From the NCBI GenBank assembly GCA_963702595.1, contig CAVPDC010000022.1, positions 124,001-188,000 on the forward strand: 64,000 nucleotides of DNA. Reading direction: 5' to 3'. The notes beneath the pieces were generated by a model. That model was given only the letters and a program-made list of their open reading frames with translations. It was not told where the DNA came from and searched no databases. Below are positions 27,278-35,910 of the stretch, one piece after another. Every line of letters starts with the position of its first letter. Position 1 is the first letter of the stretch. The DNA comes from JALORV01 sp963702595 (GTDB lineage: Bacteria > Pseudomonadota > Gammaproteobacteria > Burkholderiales > Burkholderiaceae_F). The translations under genes were made by a program, and so were the position numbers.

Positions 27278-28366
27278 CTAGGCCAGAGCCAGCCGGACCG
27301 GCACACGCCGGCCGAAGTTTCCCCGCTCCGCATCGAACCGCCCGGCGAGTGGCTCGCCGCAATGAGGGCAGTCTCCGGCGGCGTTCAGGTCATAGGCCGT
27401 GACCCGGTGCCAGTCGCGCTCAATCAGTTGAGCTTTGCAGGCCGGGCAGTACGTCGTCCCGCCCTCCGGATCGTGGATGTTGCCGGTGTAGACATGGCGA
27501 AGGCCGGCGGCATGCGCGATCCGGCGCGCCCGCGCCAGTGTCGACGCGGGCGTGGCGGCGACGTCCTGCAGCTTGTAGTCGGGATGAAATGCGCTGAAGT
27601 GCAGCGGCACCTCGGATCCCAGTTCGCGTGCGACCCATTCCGCGAGCGCGGTCAGCTCCGCATCGCTGTCGTTGTGCCCCGGAATCAGCAGTGTCGTGAT
27701 CTCGGTCCAGCATGTGGTCTCGTGCACCAGGTAACGCAGCGTCTCGAGCACGGGCGCCAGATGCGCCCCGGTGAGCTTGAAATAGAACTCCTCCGTGAAC
27801 GCCTTCAGGTCGACGTTGGCCGCATCCATCTTGGCGAAGAACTCGCGACGCGGCTCGTCGTGGACGTAGCCCGCCGTGACGGCGACAGTCTTGAGCCCCC
27901 GTGCGTGGCAGGCCTCGGCGGTGTCCAGCGCATACTCGGCGAAGATCACGGGGTCGTTGTAGGTGAAAGCCACGCTGCGGCAGTCCGAGGCGAGCGCCGC
28001 GTCCGCGATGGCGGAGGGGCTCGCCCGGTCCATCAGCCGATCCATGTCGCGGCTCTTGCTGATATCCCAGTTCTGGCAGAACTTGCAGGCGAGGTTGCAG
28101 CCTGCCGTGCCGAACGAGAGCACCGACGATCCCGGGTAGAAGTGAAAGAGCGGCTTCTTCTCGATCGGATCGATACAGAACCCGGACGAGCGTCCGTAAG
28201 TCGTTAGGACCATCGCGTCGTGCTGCCTGGCCCGCACGAAGCACTGTCCGCGCTGGCCCTCGTGCAGCTTACAGTCGCGCGGACAGAGGTCGCACTGGAT
28301 GCGCCCGTCGGGAAGCACATGCCACCAGCGCGCCGGATGGACGCTTGCGTCGGTCAGTGTGCTCAT
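27278..28366 (-). CDS. amrS: AmmeMemoRadiSam system radical SAM enzyme
   Basis: A 362-residue radical S-adenosylmethionine protein. The cluster motif CNLACKFC (CxxxCxxC) lies near residue 90 within GTAGCNLACKFCQNWDISK. Extra Cys pairs near the N-terminus (CDLCPRDC) and the C-terminus (CPAC and CPHC) may bind further metal or clusters. The family is the radical SAM member of the three-part AmmeMemoRadiSam system, whose reaction is not established. It follows the gene for the other two parts after 69 bp filled by a repeat element that also supplies its AAGGGGGCAGC ribosome site. Confidence 0.88.
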   Translation of the reverse strand: MSTLTDASVHPARWWHVLPDGRIQCDLCPRDCKLHEGQRGQCFVRARQHDAMVLTTYGRSSGFCIDPIEKKPLFHFYPGSSVLSFGTAGCNLACKFCQNWDISKSRDMDRLMDRASPSAIADAALASDCRSVAFTYNDPVIFAEYALDTAEACHARGLKTVAVTAGYVHDEPRREFFAKMDAANVDLKAFTEEFYFKLTGAHLAPVLETLRYLVHETTCWTEITTLLIPGHNDSDAELTALAEWVARELGSEVPLHFSAFHPDYKLQDVAATPASTLARARRIAHAAGLRHVYTGNIHDPEGGTTYCPACKAQLIERDWHRVTAYDLNAAGDCPHCGEPLAGRFDAERGNFGRRVPVRLALA

Positions 28367-28438
28367 GCTGCCCCCTTGGCGCTGCGCGCCGTCCCCCCGA
28401 GGGGGAGATAGCGCCTTCGGAGCGGCCGTTCGCGCTCA
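28367..28438 (-). repeat. Intercistronic repeat element, copy A (amrB/amrA fusion to amrS)
   Basis: On the minus strand this stretch begins in the stop codon of the upstream gene (ATGAGCGC), contains GCTCCGAAGGCGCT, a C-run/G-run pair (CCCCCTCGGGGGG), and ends AAGGGGGCAGC directly before the next ATG. The metX-metW junction shares the first motif, the 14-base core and the terminal AGGGGGCA in the same order and spacing. Confidence 0.7.
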
Positions 28439-29779
28439 TGCCTCCACCCACTTCTCGGCGGTGTAGCGCGCCACGCGAAAATGCGCGGACCACTCATCCG
28501 GGTGCAATCCGGCCTTGAGCTTCAGGTGGCGCAGGAACTCGGTCGCCGAGGCGATCTCGTGCCAGACCTGCGGCAGGAAGGTCGAACGCCGGTTCCCCGC
28601 GGTCAGTATCACGCCGTCGATGCCGGGTCGCAGCACGGCCAGCACATCGGCCTCCGAGTCCGCTTCGATCGCTTCGGGCGGTGTCAGCAGCGAAACCTCG
28701 ATGCGCAGGCCGTCGAGTTCCTCGATCCGCAGTGGCGGGAAACGGGGGTCTTCGAAGGCCGCCGCACGAGCGTAGCGCGGCAGATCCAGGCGCAGCACGG
28801 CATCGGGTTGCAGTCCACCGACGCAGCCGCGCAGTTCGCCGTGTCGCTGCAGGGTGACAAAGCTCGCGATGCGGCTGGACAGGCACGCTGCCGTGTGCGT
28901 TGCATGCGAGGCCCCGGGCTGCAGCTCGCCCTCGATCGCGTCGCGCGCCACCTGCAGCAGCGGTTGGCCGCGGTCAGGCTCGCGGAAGGCCACGGCCGCG
29001 TAGCCGACCACTCGCGCACGGTCGCCCGCCGTATCGCCGGAATTGCGCGCATCGAGTAACTGCGGCGCGAGGCCGCGGCGGAGCGCAACCTTCAGCAGTC
29101 CGTTGATCGGCGTCGCACCGCATGCTTGCGTGCCGTGCAGCCCGGGCGTGCGGCGCAGTATCGCTTCGAGCGTTGCCGCGTCGGTCTGCCGGGCTTCCGC
29201 ATATGGCAGGTAGTGCGACAGGTCCGAACTCACGACGATGAGTGTCTCCTCGCCGCCCCAGACCCGATCCAGCGCCTGCGCCACCTCGTCGGCGGTTGCG
29301 CCGCCGACGAGCAGGGGTACCAATGAGAACTCGTGGAGCAGCCGCTGCAGGAACGGCAGCTGCACTTCGAGCGCGTGCTCCTCGGCATGGGCGAGTGCGC
29401 TGCGGTTGACGTGCGGCAAAGTCTCGAGCGCTGCCAATGCGGCCGTGTCGAGCGGCACCTCGCCCAGCGGCGTCGCGAACCGGTCAGCGCCGGGCGTTGC
29501 CAGGCCTCGCACGGCAACGCGATGGGCCGGACCGATCAGTACGACGCGCGAAATGTGATCAGCATGGGATGCAAGGCTAGCGTAGGCGGTCGCTGCGATC
29601 GGACCCGAGTACGGGTACCCCGCGTGCGGCACGATCAGGGCTTTGGGCGCCAGTGCGAGACGACGCGACGCCGCGCCGAGCAGTCGGTCGACCTCGGCGC
29701 GCAATGACTGCGCATCGGCTGGATAGAACATCCCCGCCACGGCCGCGGGCCGCGCAGCGGGCGATGTCAGTTGGATCAT
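28436..29779 (-). CDS. AmmeMemoRadiSam fusion protein (Memo-like AmrB plus AMMECR1-like AmrA)
   Basis: A 447-residue fusion. Residues about 10-265 are a Memo-like domain related to dioxygenases, with metal-ligand-type residues in VPHAGYPYSG, HAEEHALEVQLPFLQ and VSSDLSHYLPY. Residues about 270-445 are an AMMECR1 domain with the family hallmark LRGCVG (ELRGCVGGLQ). The two parts are separate genes in many organisms and fused in others. Their joint role with the radical SAM protein is unknown. GGGAGGCCGCC precedes the ATG. The stop is embedded in an intercistronic repeat. Confidence 0.9.
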   Translation of the reverse strand: MIQLTSPAARPAAVAGMFYPADAQSLRAEVDRLLGAASRRLALAPKALIVPHAGYPYSGPIAATAYASLASHADHISRVVLIGPAHRVAVRGLATPGADRFATPLGEVPLDTAALAALETLPHVNRSALAHAEEHALEVQLPFLQRLLHEFSLVPLLVGGATADEVAQALDRVWGGEETLIVVSSDLSHYLPYAEARQTDAATLEAILRRTPGLHGTQACGATPINGLLKVALRRGLAPQLLDARNSGDTAGDRARVVGYAAVAFREPDRGQPLLQVARDAIEGELQPGASHATHTAACLSSRIASFVTLQRHGELRGCVGGLQPDAVLRLDLPRYARAAAFEDPRFPPLRIEELDGLRIEVSLLTPPEAIEADSEADVLAVLRPGIDGVILTAGNRRSTFLPQVWHEIASATEFLRHLKLKAGLHPDEWSAHFRVARYTAEKWVEA

Positions 29780-29889
29780 GGCGGCCTCCCTGGTTGCCGC
29801 GTTTCTTCATTGAAGATGCGGCCGGGCCACAGCGAATCAACCGGGGCGTCTCAGGCTCTTTGCGCGCCTGCGGCGACTGCGCCGTTGCT

Positions 29890-30123
29890 TCAGGGCCGGC
29901 GTTCGAGCTCGGCGATACGAAGTTCGAGTTCGTCGAGCTTGCTGCGTGCTCGCGCCAGCACCTTGGTCTGGGTGTCGAACTCCTCGCGCGTGACCAGCTC
30001 GAGCCGCGCGAACTGCTGCGTCAGCAGGGCTTTGAGGTTCTTCTGCATGTCTGCCGCCGGCGTTTGCCGGACCAGCTCCGACACGCGGGACTGCAGGTCA
30101 TCGAGGAAGGAAATCTTGTCCAT
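29890..30123 (-). CDS. ubiK: UbiK family accessory factor (BMFP domain)
   Basis: A 77-residue, almost wholly helical protein ending in a coiled coil (VLARARSKLDELELRIAELE). This is the BMFP/UbiK family, which assists aerobic ubiquinone biosynthesis through the Ubi complex and forms a trimeric coiled coil. The LVTREEFDTQ block is the family signature. It lies 110 bp upstream of the AmmeMemoRadiSam genes on the same strand and is divergent from the nitrogen operon. Confidence 0.88.
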   Translation of the reverse strand: MDKISFLDDLQSRVSELVRQTPAADMQKNLKALLTQQFARLELVTREEFDTQTKVLARARSKLDELELRIAELERRP

Positions 30124-30334
30124 GCGGCAAGTGACGGAACACCCGTAGGGGTTCGCAGAGAACTGAATTCCAGTCTAGCAGCGCACCGCTGCGGTGAATG
30201 TGGGCTTCCAGATCCCGCCCCGCGGCGCATCGCTACTCCCTGACTTGGGGCGTGATCGCACCCGGACAAGGCGCGCGACGGTGCCGGGCAGGGCTTTCTG
30301 CACTTTCGGGCGGCGTTTCTGGCGGTGCAGCAAG

Positions 30335-30349
30335 TGGCACGCAAGTTGC
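30335..30349 (+). promoter_or_regulatory. Sigma-54 promoter of the TorF-glnK-amtB operon
   Basis: TGGCACG followed by four bases and TTGC matches the -24/-12 consensus of sigma-54 promoters exactly (TGGCACGcaagTTGC). The predicted start of transcription is near 30360, about 40 bp ahead of the porin gene. Genes for PII and an ammonium channel downstream fit NtrC control. GCACC and GGTGC half-sites occur upstream (near 30260-30330), but not at the spacing of a standard NtrC site. Confidence 0.9.
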
Positions 30350-30402
30350 GTAGCTGTGCCCGAGCATCGCTCCAACCTCGACTCATCGAAAGGAAGATCA
30401 TC

Positions 30403-31188
30403 ATGAAGAAAGCGCTCGTAGCCGCCGCTGTCGCCGCGGCTTGTTCTGCGCCGCTGCTGGCTCTGGCCCAGGCACCGGCGGCGAAGGCCGAGCCGGAGTT
30501 CACCATTTCGGGCAACCTGACCATTGCCAGCGACTATCGCTTCCGCGGTTTCTCGCAGACCGACTATCAGCCGGCGATCCAGGGCGGCGTCGACTTCGCC
30601 CACAAGTCGGGCTTCTACCTCGGCAACTGGAACTCGAACGTCTCCTCGACGCTGTACAACGGCGCGCCGATCGAGATGGACTTCTACGGCGGGTACAAGC
30701 ACACGTTCGGTGAGTTCGGCCTCGACGTCGGCGTCATCTACTACTACTACCCGGGTACCGGCGAATACAACCCGGACTTCGAAGCGAAGAACTTCGAAGC
30801 CTACATCGGTGGGTCGTGGGGACCGGCATCGGTGAAGTACTACTACGCGTTCACCGATTTCTTCGGCGTAAAGGCTCCCGGATACAACACGAAGGGCTCG
30901 CAGTACGTCGACATCAATGGCACGTTTCCGTTGGCCGACGGCTTCGCCATCGTCGCGCACGCCGGCTGGCAGTTCGTGAAGAACTACGAAAACATCAACA
31001 CCGCGCTCAACAAGGACAACGTGTGGGACTTCAAGCTCGGTGGCACGTGGGACATCATGGGCTCGGGCTGGATTCTGGGTGCCTTCTGGGTCGGTACCAG
31101 CGAGAAGGACTTCTTCACGACGGCTGAGAACCCGCCGCGCGGGGCCGGGCGGAACAGCTTCCTCGCCACGGTCGGCAAGACGTTCTGA
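30403..31188 (+). CDS. TorF family putative outer-membrane porin
   Basis: A 261-residue exported protein: signal peptide 1-22 (ending ALAQ), then a beta-barrel rich in aromatic girdle residues ending in a C-terminal Phe (LATVGKTF), the outer-membrane assembly signal. The start TISGNLTIASDYRFRGFSQT is the TorF hallmark. AAAGGAAGATCATC precedes the ATG. Its position behind a sigma-54 promoter and directly ahead of glnK-amtB suggests uptake of a nitrogen source when nitrogen is scarce; the ligand is not known. Confidence 0.88.
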   Translation: MKKALVAAAVAAACSAPLLALAQAPAAKAEPEFTISGNLTIASDYRFRGFSQTDYQPAIQGGVDFAHKSGFYLGNWNSNVSSTLYNGAPIEMDFYGGYKHTFGEFGLDVGVIYYYYPGTGEYNPDFEAKNFEAYIGGSWGPASVKYYYAFTDFFGVKAPGYNTKGSQYVDINGTFPLADGFAIVAHAGWQFVKNYENINTALNKDNVWDFKLGGTWDIMGSGWILGAFWVGTSEKDFFTTAENPPRGAGRNSFLATVGKTF

Positions 31189-31219
31189 AGCCTCCTGACA
31201 ACAGACGGGAACCAAACTC

Positions 31220-31558
31220 ATGAAACTCATCACCGCCATCATCAAGCCGTTCAAGCTTGACGAGGTGCGTGAGGCCCTGAGCGGCGTTGGCGTTCAGGGC
31301 ATCACGGTCACCGAGGTCAAGGGCTTCGGACGGCAGAAGGGCCACACGGAGCTGTATCGCGGCGCCGAGTACGTGGTCGATTTCCTCCCCAAAGTGAAGA
31401 TCGAAGCCGCCATCGCGGACGACATCGTCGAGCGTGCGATCGAGGCCATCGAAGGCTCGGCGCGCACCGGCAAGATCGGCGACGGCAAGATCTTCGTCTA
31501 TGACCTCGAGCAGGTCGTCCGCATCCGCACCGGTGAAACCGGCAAGGACGCGCTCTAA
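31220..31558 (+). CDS. glnK: Nitrogen regulatory protein P-II (GlnK)
   Basis: A 112-residue trimeric signal protein. It has the uridylylated Tyr51 in the T-loop (GHTELYRGAEYVVDF), the GDGKIFVYDLEQVVRIRTGE C-loop ligands for ATP and 2-oxoglutarate, and full family length. Linked to amtB, it is the GlnK type that plugs the ammonium channel when nitrogen is plentiful. It sits 31 bp after the porin gene and 19 bp before amtB in one transcript from the sigma-54 promoter. Confidence 0.94.
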   Translation: MKLITAIIKPFKLDEVREALSGVGVQGITVTEVKGFGRQKGHTELYRGAEYVVDFLPKVKIEAAIADDIVERAIEAIEGSARTGKIGDGKIFVYDLEQVVRIRTGETGKDAL

Positions 31559-31577
31559 CCCACCCACGAGGACGCTC

Positions 31578-33182
31578 ATGAAGAAATTGTTCGCATTACT
31601 CCTCACGGTGGGAGCCTTCGCGCTGGCGGCGCCTGTTTACGCGCAGGGCGGTGGCTCATCGCACGGTGACGGTGCGGCGCCGAAGACAACGCCGATGGAA
31701 CCGGCCAAGGCGATGGAAGCCGCAAAGGACGCTGTCAAGGCGGCGGAAGCCGCCGTCGCGCCGGCCAAGACCGAAGAAAAGGCAGTCACTGTCACCGAAA
31801 CCGTTAAGGTCACCGAGACCGTCAAGGTCGAAGAAAAGGCCGAGGAAGCCGCGGCGGCGCCGAAAATCGATAAAGCAGACACGGCGTTCATGTATGTCGC
31901 GACGATCATGGTCATCCTGATGACCATTCCGGGGCTGGCGCTCTTTTACGGCGGCCTGGTGCGCTCGAAGAACATGCTGAGCGTGCTGATGCAGGTCTTC
32001 GTAATCTTCTCGCTGATCTCGGTGCTGTGGGTGATCTATGGGTACACGCTGGCGTTCGGTGGACCCGGGTTGTTCTACGGCAACTTCTCGAAGCTGTTCC
32101 TGTCGGGGGTGAATGCCGAGTCGGCCGCGGCGACCTTCAGCAAGGGCGTCTACATCCCTGAACTGCTGTTCGTCGCGTTCCAGTGCACTTTCGCCGCCAT
32201 CACCTGTGCGCTGATCGTCGGCGCCTATGCCGAGCGCATGAAGTTCTCCGCCGTTCTGCTCTTCTCGGTGATCTGGTTCACGTTCTCGTACCTGCCCATG
32301 GCGCACGCCGTCTGGTACTGGGACGGTCCGGACGCGATCAAGGACCAGGCGACGCTCGATGCGGTGGTTGCCAATGCTGGCTGGCTCTGGGCCAAGGGCG
32401 CGCTCGACTTCGCCGGCGGCACCGTCGTGCACATCAATGCCGGTATCGCCGGCCTGGTGGCGGCCTACATGGTCGGCAAGCGCATTGGCTACGGCAAGGA
32501 ATCCATGGCGCCGCACAGCCTGACGCTGACGATGGTCGGTGCTGCCCTGCTGTGGGTGGGCTGGTTCGGCTTCAACGCCGGCTCCAACCTCGAAGCCAAC
32601 GGCGTGGCGGCCTTCGCCTTCATCAACACACTGCTTGCCACCGCGGCCGCTGTGCTGGCGTGGATGTTTGCCGAGTGGATGGTGAAGGGCAAGCCCTCGA
32701 TGCTGGGCGCGGCCTCTGGCGCGGTAGCCGGTCTGGTGGCGATCACGCCGGCCTGCGGCTTCGTCGGCATTATCGGCGCGCTGGTGATCGGTGTAGCGGC
32801 GGGCCTGGCCTGCTTCTGGGGCGTGACGGGACTCAAGAAGATGCTGGGCGCGGACGACGCGCTCGACGTGTTCGGCGTCCACGGTGTCGGCGGCATCGTC
32901 GGCGCACTGCTGACCGGTGTCTTCGCCGCGCCTTCGCTCGGCGGAGCTGGCATCTGCAACTACATCACCAACAAGTGCGGTGATGCAGCAGATTTCCCCG
33001 GCATCGGCGCGCAGGTCTGGATCCAGTTCCAGGCCGTGCTGACAGCGGTGGTCATCTCGGCATTGGTTTCGGTCGTAGCGCTGACCATCGTCAAGATGAT
33101 TACCGGCCTGCGCGTGACGCCGGAAGAGGAGCGGGAAGGCCTGGACACGACGTACCACGGCGAGTCCGCGTACCACTCGTAG
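31578..33182 (+). CDS. amtB: Ammonium transporter AmtB with long N-terminal extension
   Basis: A 534-residue polytopic channel. After a signal peptide (1-22), about 75 residues of Ala/Lys/Glu-rich sequence include the near-repeat TVTETVKVTETVKVEEKAEE (about 70-90). The 11-helix core starts near residue 100 with ADTAFMYVATIMVILM. Channel landmarks follow: FYGGLVRSKN, MAHAVWYWD, the GFNAGSNLEANG block and the paired His in FGVHGVGGIVG. The C-terminal tail is the GlnK-binding region. The periplasmic extension is longer than in E. coli AmtB. A terminator follows about 130 bp downstream. Confidence 0.94.
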   Translation: MKKLFALLLTVGAFALAAPVYAQGGGSSHGDGAAPKTTPMEPAKAMEAAKDAVKAAEAAVAPAKTEEKAVTVTETVKVTETVKVEEKAEEAAAAPKIDKADTAFMYVATIMVILMTIPGLALFYGGLVRSKNMLSVLMQVFVIFSLISVLWVIYGYTLAFGGPGLFYGNFSKLFLSGVNAESAAATFSKGVYIPELLFVAFQCTFAAITCALIVGAYAERMKFSAVLLFSVIWFTFSYLPMAHAVWYWDGPDAIKDQATLDAVVANAGWLWAKGALDFAGGTVVHINAGIAGLVAAYMVGKRIGYGKESMAPHSLTLTMVGAALLWVGWFGFNAGSNLEANGVAAFAFINTLLATAAAVLAWMFAEWMVKGKPSMLGAASGAVAGLVAITPACGFVGIIGALVIGVAAGLACFWGVTGLKKMLGADDALDVFGVHGVGGIVGALLTGVFAAPSLGGAGICNYITNKCGDAADFPGIGAQVWIQFQAVLTAVVISALVSVVALTIVKMITGLRVTPEEEREGLDTTYHGESAYHS

Positions 33183-33312
33183 TCATGTTTGTTTCCCCGG
33201 GAGGCGACTCCCGGGGACCTGCCGCGCCACCCGGAAAGGGCACGGTGGGATTGAAGGTTGTGTCTCCCTAGCTCGCCGGGCCGCCCCCGCGGCCCAACCG
33301 TGGCGAACTTTC

Positions 33313-33340
33313 ACGGGCACCTTTGGGTGCCCGTTTTTTT
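33313..33340 (+). terminator. Intrinsic terminator of the TorF-glnK-amtB operon
   Basis: ACGGGCACC (33313-33321) pairs with GGTGCCCGT (33326-33334), loop TTTG, followed by seven T residues. It separates the nitrogen operon from gshA. Confidence 0.9.
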
Positions 33341-33477
33341 GCCCGTACTCCGTGCGCCGCGACCCGTTGCCATGGGGATGACCCGCGGCCGGCGAGGCTG
33401 ATCGGCAGCGGTACACTGCCCGTCCCATGGATCTTGTGCGGCCGTTGAACTGATCGCCGCATTGAAGCGAGCCCACC

Positions 33478-34815
33478 GTGTCGCATCCAGCTGTTCCCCG
33501 CCTGGCCACGGCCAACACCGGCCCTCTGCTGGCGCTCGAGCAGAAGATTGTCGATGAAATGCCGGCGATCGAGCGCTGGTTCCGCCTGCAGTGGCAGGAC
33601 CACACGCCCCCGTTCTATGGCTCGGTCGACCTGCGCAACGCCGGCTACAAGCTGGCACCGGTGGACATGAATCTGTTCCCGGGTGGGTTCAACAATCTCT
33701 CGGAGGACATGCTGCCGAGCGCCGTGCAGGCCGCGCAGTCCGCCATCGAGCGCCTGTGCCCGGATGCCCGCAATCTCGTGCTGGTGCCCGAGCGCCATAC
33801 CCGCAACGTCTTTTACCTGGCCAATGTTGCGCGCTTGCAGCGCATCCTGCGCCAGACCGGTCTCGAGGTGCGCATCGGTTCCCTCTCGGAAGAAGTCCGC
33901 GAGCCCACGCGGATCGTGCTTCCGACCGGCGACACGCTGATGCTCGAACCGCTGGTTCGCGAAGGCGGCAAGGTGGGACTGGCCGGCTTCACGCCCTGCG
34001 CGGTGCTTCTGAACAACGATCTCTCAGCCGGCATTCCGCCGATCCTGCGCGACCTCGACGACCAGGTGCTGGTCCCGCCGCTGCAGGCGGGCTGGGCCGT
34101 CCGGCGCAAGTCGAACCACTTTGCGGCCTACGACGTCATCGCCGCCGAGTTCGCGCAACTGATCGACATCGATCCCTGGCTCATCAACCCGGCCTTCGGA
34201 CGCTGCGGAGAGGTCAACTTCCACGAGCGCGCCGGCGAGGAGTGCCTGGCCAGCAACATCGACTTCGTGCTTGGCAAGATGCGCGAGAAGTATCGCGAGC
34301 ACGGGATCGAGGACACGCCGTACGTCGTCGTCAAGGCCGACGCCGGCACCTATGGCATGGGCGTCATGACCGTCAAGGATGCATCGGAAGTGCGGGGGCT
34401 GAACCGCAAGCAGCGCAACAAGATGTCGGTGGTCAAGGAGGGACTCGAGGTCAGCGAGGTCATCATCCAGGAAGGGGTGCCGACGATCGAACTGGTCGAC
34501 AACGCCGTCGCGGAGCCGGTCGTGTACATGATCGATCGCTATGTCGTCGGCGGGTTCTATCGCGTGCACACGGAACGCGCGCGCGACGAGAACCTCAACG
34601 CTCCGGGCATGCACTTCGTGCCGCTCGCATTCGCCGGCAGCTGCAACCTTCCGGATTGCAACGAGACGGCGGTGGAGAGCGCGGCGAACCGCTTCTATGC
34701 CTACGGCGTCATTGCGCGCCTGGCGCTGCTGGCGGCCGCGGTCGAGCTCGAGCGCACGGAGCACCGCGTGGCCTCGGCGCCATCGGCCCCGGTCGCCGCC
34801 GCGATCGCCGGCTGA
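33478..34815 (+). CDS. gshA: Glutamate--cysteine ligase, betaproteobacterial ATP-grasp type
   Basis: First step of glutathione synthesis. The 445-residue protein belongs to the GshA family first seen in Acidithiobacillus and common in betaproteobacteria, not the E. coli type. Recognisable stretches are MNLFPGGFNNLSED, NDLSAGIPPIL, PAFGRCGEVNFHERA and VVVKADAGTYGMGVMTV, the last a nucleotide-binding loop. The start is GTG with a weak ribosome site, and a slightly different start is possible. gshB follows 29 bp later. Confidence 0.9.
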   Translation: MSHPAVPRLATANTGPLLALEQKIVDEMPAIERWFRLQWQDHTPPFYGSVDLRNAGYKLAPVDMNLFPGGFNNLSEDMLPSAVQAAQSAIERLCPDARNLVLVPERHTRNVFYLANVARLQRILRQTGLEVRIGSLSEEVREPTRIVLPTGDTLMLEPLVREGGKVGLAGFTPCAVLLNNDLSAGIPPILRDLDDQVLVPPLQAGWAVRRKSNHFAAYDVIAAEFAQLIDIDPWLINPAFGRCGEVNFHERAGEECLASNIDFVLGKMREKYREHGIEDTPYVVVKADAGTYGMGVMTVKDASEVRGLNRKQRNKMSVVKEGLEVSEVIIQEGVPTIELVDNAVAEPVVYMIDRYVVGGFYRVHTERARDENLNAPGMHFVPLAFAGSCNLPDCNETAVESAANRFYAYGVIARLALLAAAVELERTEHRVASAPSAPVAAAIAG

Positions 34816-34844
34816 CGCCGAGCGTAGTGAGTTCTCCGCCTCGC

Positions 34845-35792
34845 ATGGCCCTGTCGCTGTTATTCATCGTCGATCCGCTGGACGAGCTCAAGGCTTACAA
34901 GGACTCGAGCGTTTCGATGATGCGCGAGGCGGCCGGTCGCGGCCACCGCGTATTCGCCGCCACGCCCGCCGAACTCGCGGCGACCGAGAACTCCGTGACG
35001 GCGCATGCCCACGAGCTGCGCGTGTCATCCGACAACGCGGCGTGGTACGGCGACCTTGAAGCTTCGGAGCGCGCGGTCGCGGAGTTCGATGCGGTGCTGA
35101 TGCGCAAGGATCCGCCGTTCGATGTCGAATTCCTGAATGCCACGTTGCTGCTGTCGCGTGCGGCGGCGCTGGGAGCGCGGGTCATCAACGACGCCCGGGC
35201 GCTGCGCGACCACAACGAAAAGCTCTCGACCCTCGAATTTCCGCAGTTCACTGTCCCGACGCTGGTGACGCGCGAGGAGGCACGAATCCGTGCTTTCTGG
35301 GCAGACCACCAGGACATCGTCGTCAAGCCGCTCGACGGCATGGGCGGCGCGGGCGTGTTCCGCCTGCAACCCGGCGATCCGAACGCAGGCTCGATCCTCG
35401 AGACCGTGACCGCGCGCGGCGCACGCACGGCGATGGCACAGAAGTTCATCCCCGCGATTCGCGACGGCGACAAGCGTGTGCTCGTCATCGATGGCGAGCC
35501 GGTGCCGTACAGCCTCGCGCGCGTCCCGAAGGCGGGTGAGACGCGCGGCAACCTGGCGGCCGGCGGCACGGGGCGCGCGCAGCCTCTAACCGTACGCGAC
35601 CGCGAAATCGCTCACGCTGTCGGGAAAGTTCTCCTTCCGCGCGGTCTGCGACTGCTCGGCCTCGATGTCATCGGCGACCACCTCACCGAGATCAACGTCA
35701 CCAGCCCCACCTGCTTTGTCGAGATTACTGAGCAGACTGGCTGCAATGTCGCGGGCATTTTCATGGATGCCCTGGAAAGGGGATCGTCATAA
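34845..35792 (+). CDS. gshB: Glutathione synthase
   Basis: Second step of glutathione synthesis, joining gamma-glutamylcysteine and glycine. The 315-residue ATP-grasp enzyme has MRKDPPFD, VVKPLDGMGGAGVFR (nucleotide loop), KRVLVIDGEPVPYSLARVP, and LLGLDVIGDHLTEINVTSPTC, all typical of GshB. The ATG at 34845 gives the usual length, and a GTG 18 bp upstream is an alternative. gshA precedes and PTS genes follow, an order familiar from betaproteobacteria. Confidence 0.93.
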   Translation: MALSLLFIVDPLDELKAYKDSSVSMMREAAGRGHRVFAATPAELAATENSVTAHAHELRVSSDNAAWYGDLEASERAVAEFDAVLMRKDPPFDVEFLNATLLLSRAAALGARVINDARALRDHNEKLSTLEFPQFTVPTLVTREEARIRAFWADHQDIVVKPLDGMGGAGVFRLQPGDPNAGSILETVTARGARTAMAQKFIPAIRDGDKRVLVIDGEPVPYSLARVPKAGETRGNLAAGGTGRAQPLTVRDREIAHAVGKVLLPRGLRLLGLDVIGDHLTEINVTSPTCFVEITEQTGCNVAGIFMDALERGSS

Positions 35793-35910
35793 TGAAGGCC
35801 TGCCTTTGTTCTGCGCGCGCACGCCCGGCCGCCCGAAGGGCGCGCGCCACTTCAGGCGTGCGAGGTGCGCGTGCGGCGCCCAGCGTCGCGTACACCGAGT
35901 GCGAGTCTTT

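Noticed and set aside
30255..30330. Possible NtrC binding sites upstream of the sigma-54 promoter
   Set aside because: GCACC and GGTGC half-sites occur but not at the 5-bp spacing of the known palindrome.
35793..35910. Possible further copy of the intercistronic repeat between gshB and the EIIA gene
   Set aside because: It has GC-rich inverted parts (GGCGCGCGCC) but lacks the ATGAGCGC start, the GCTCCGAAGG core and the terminal G-run.
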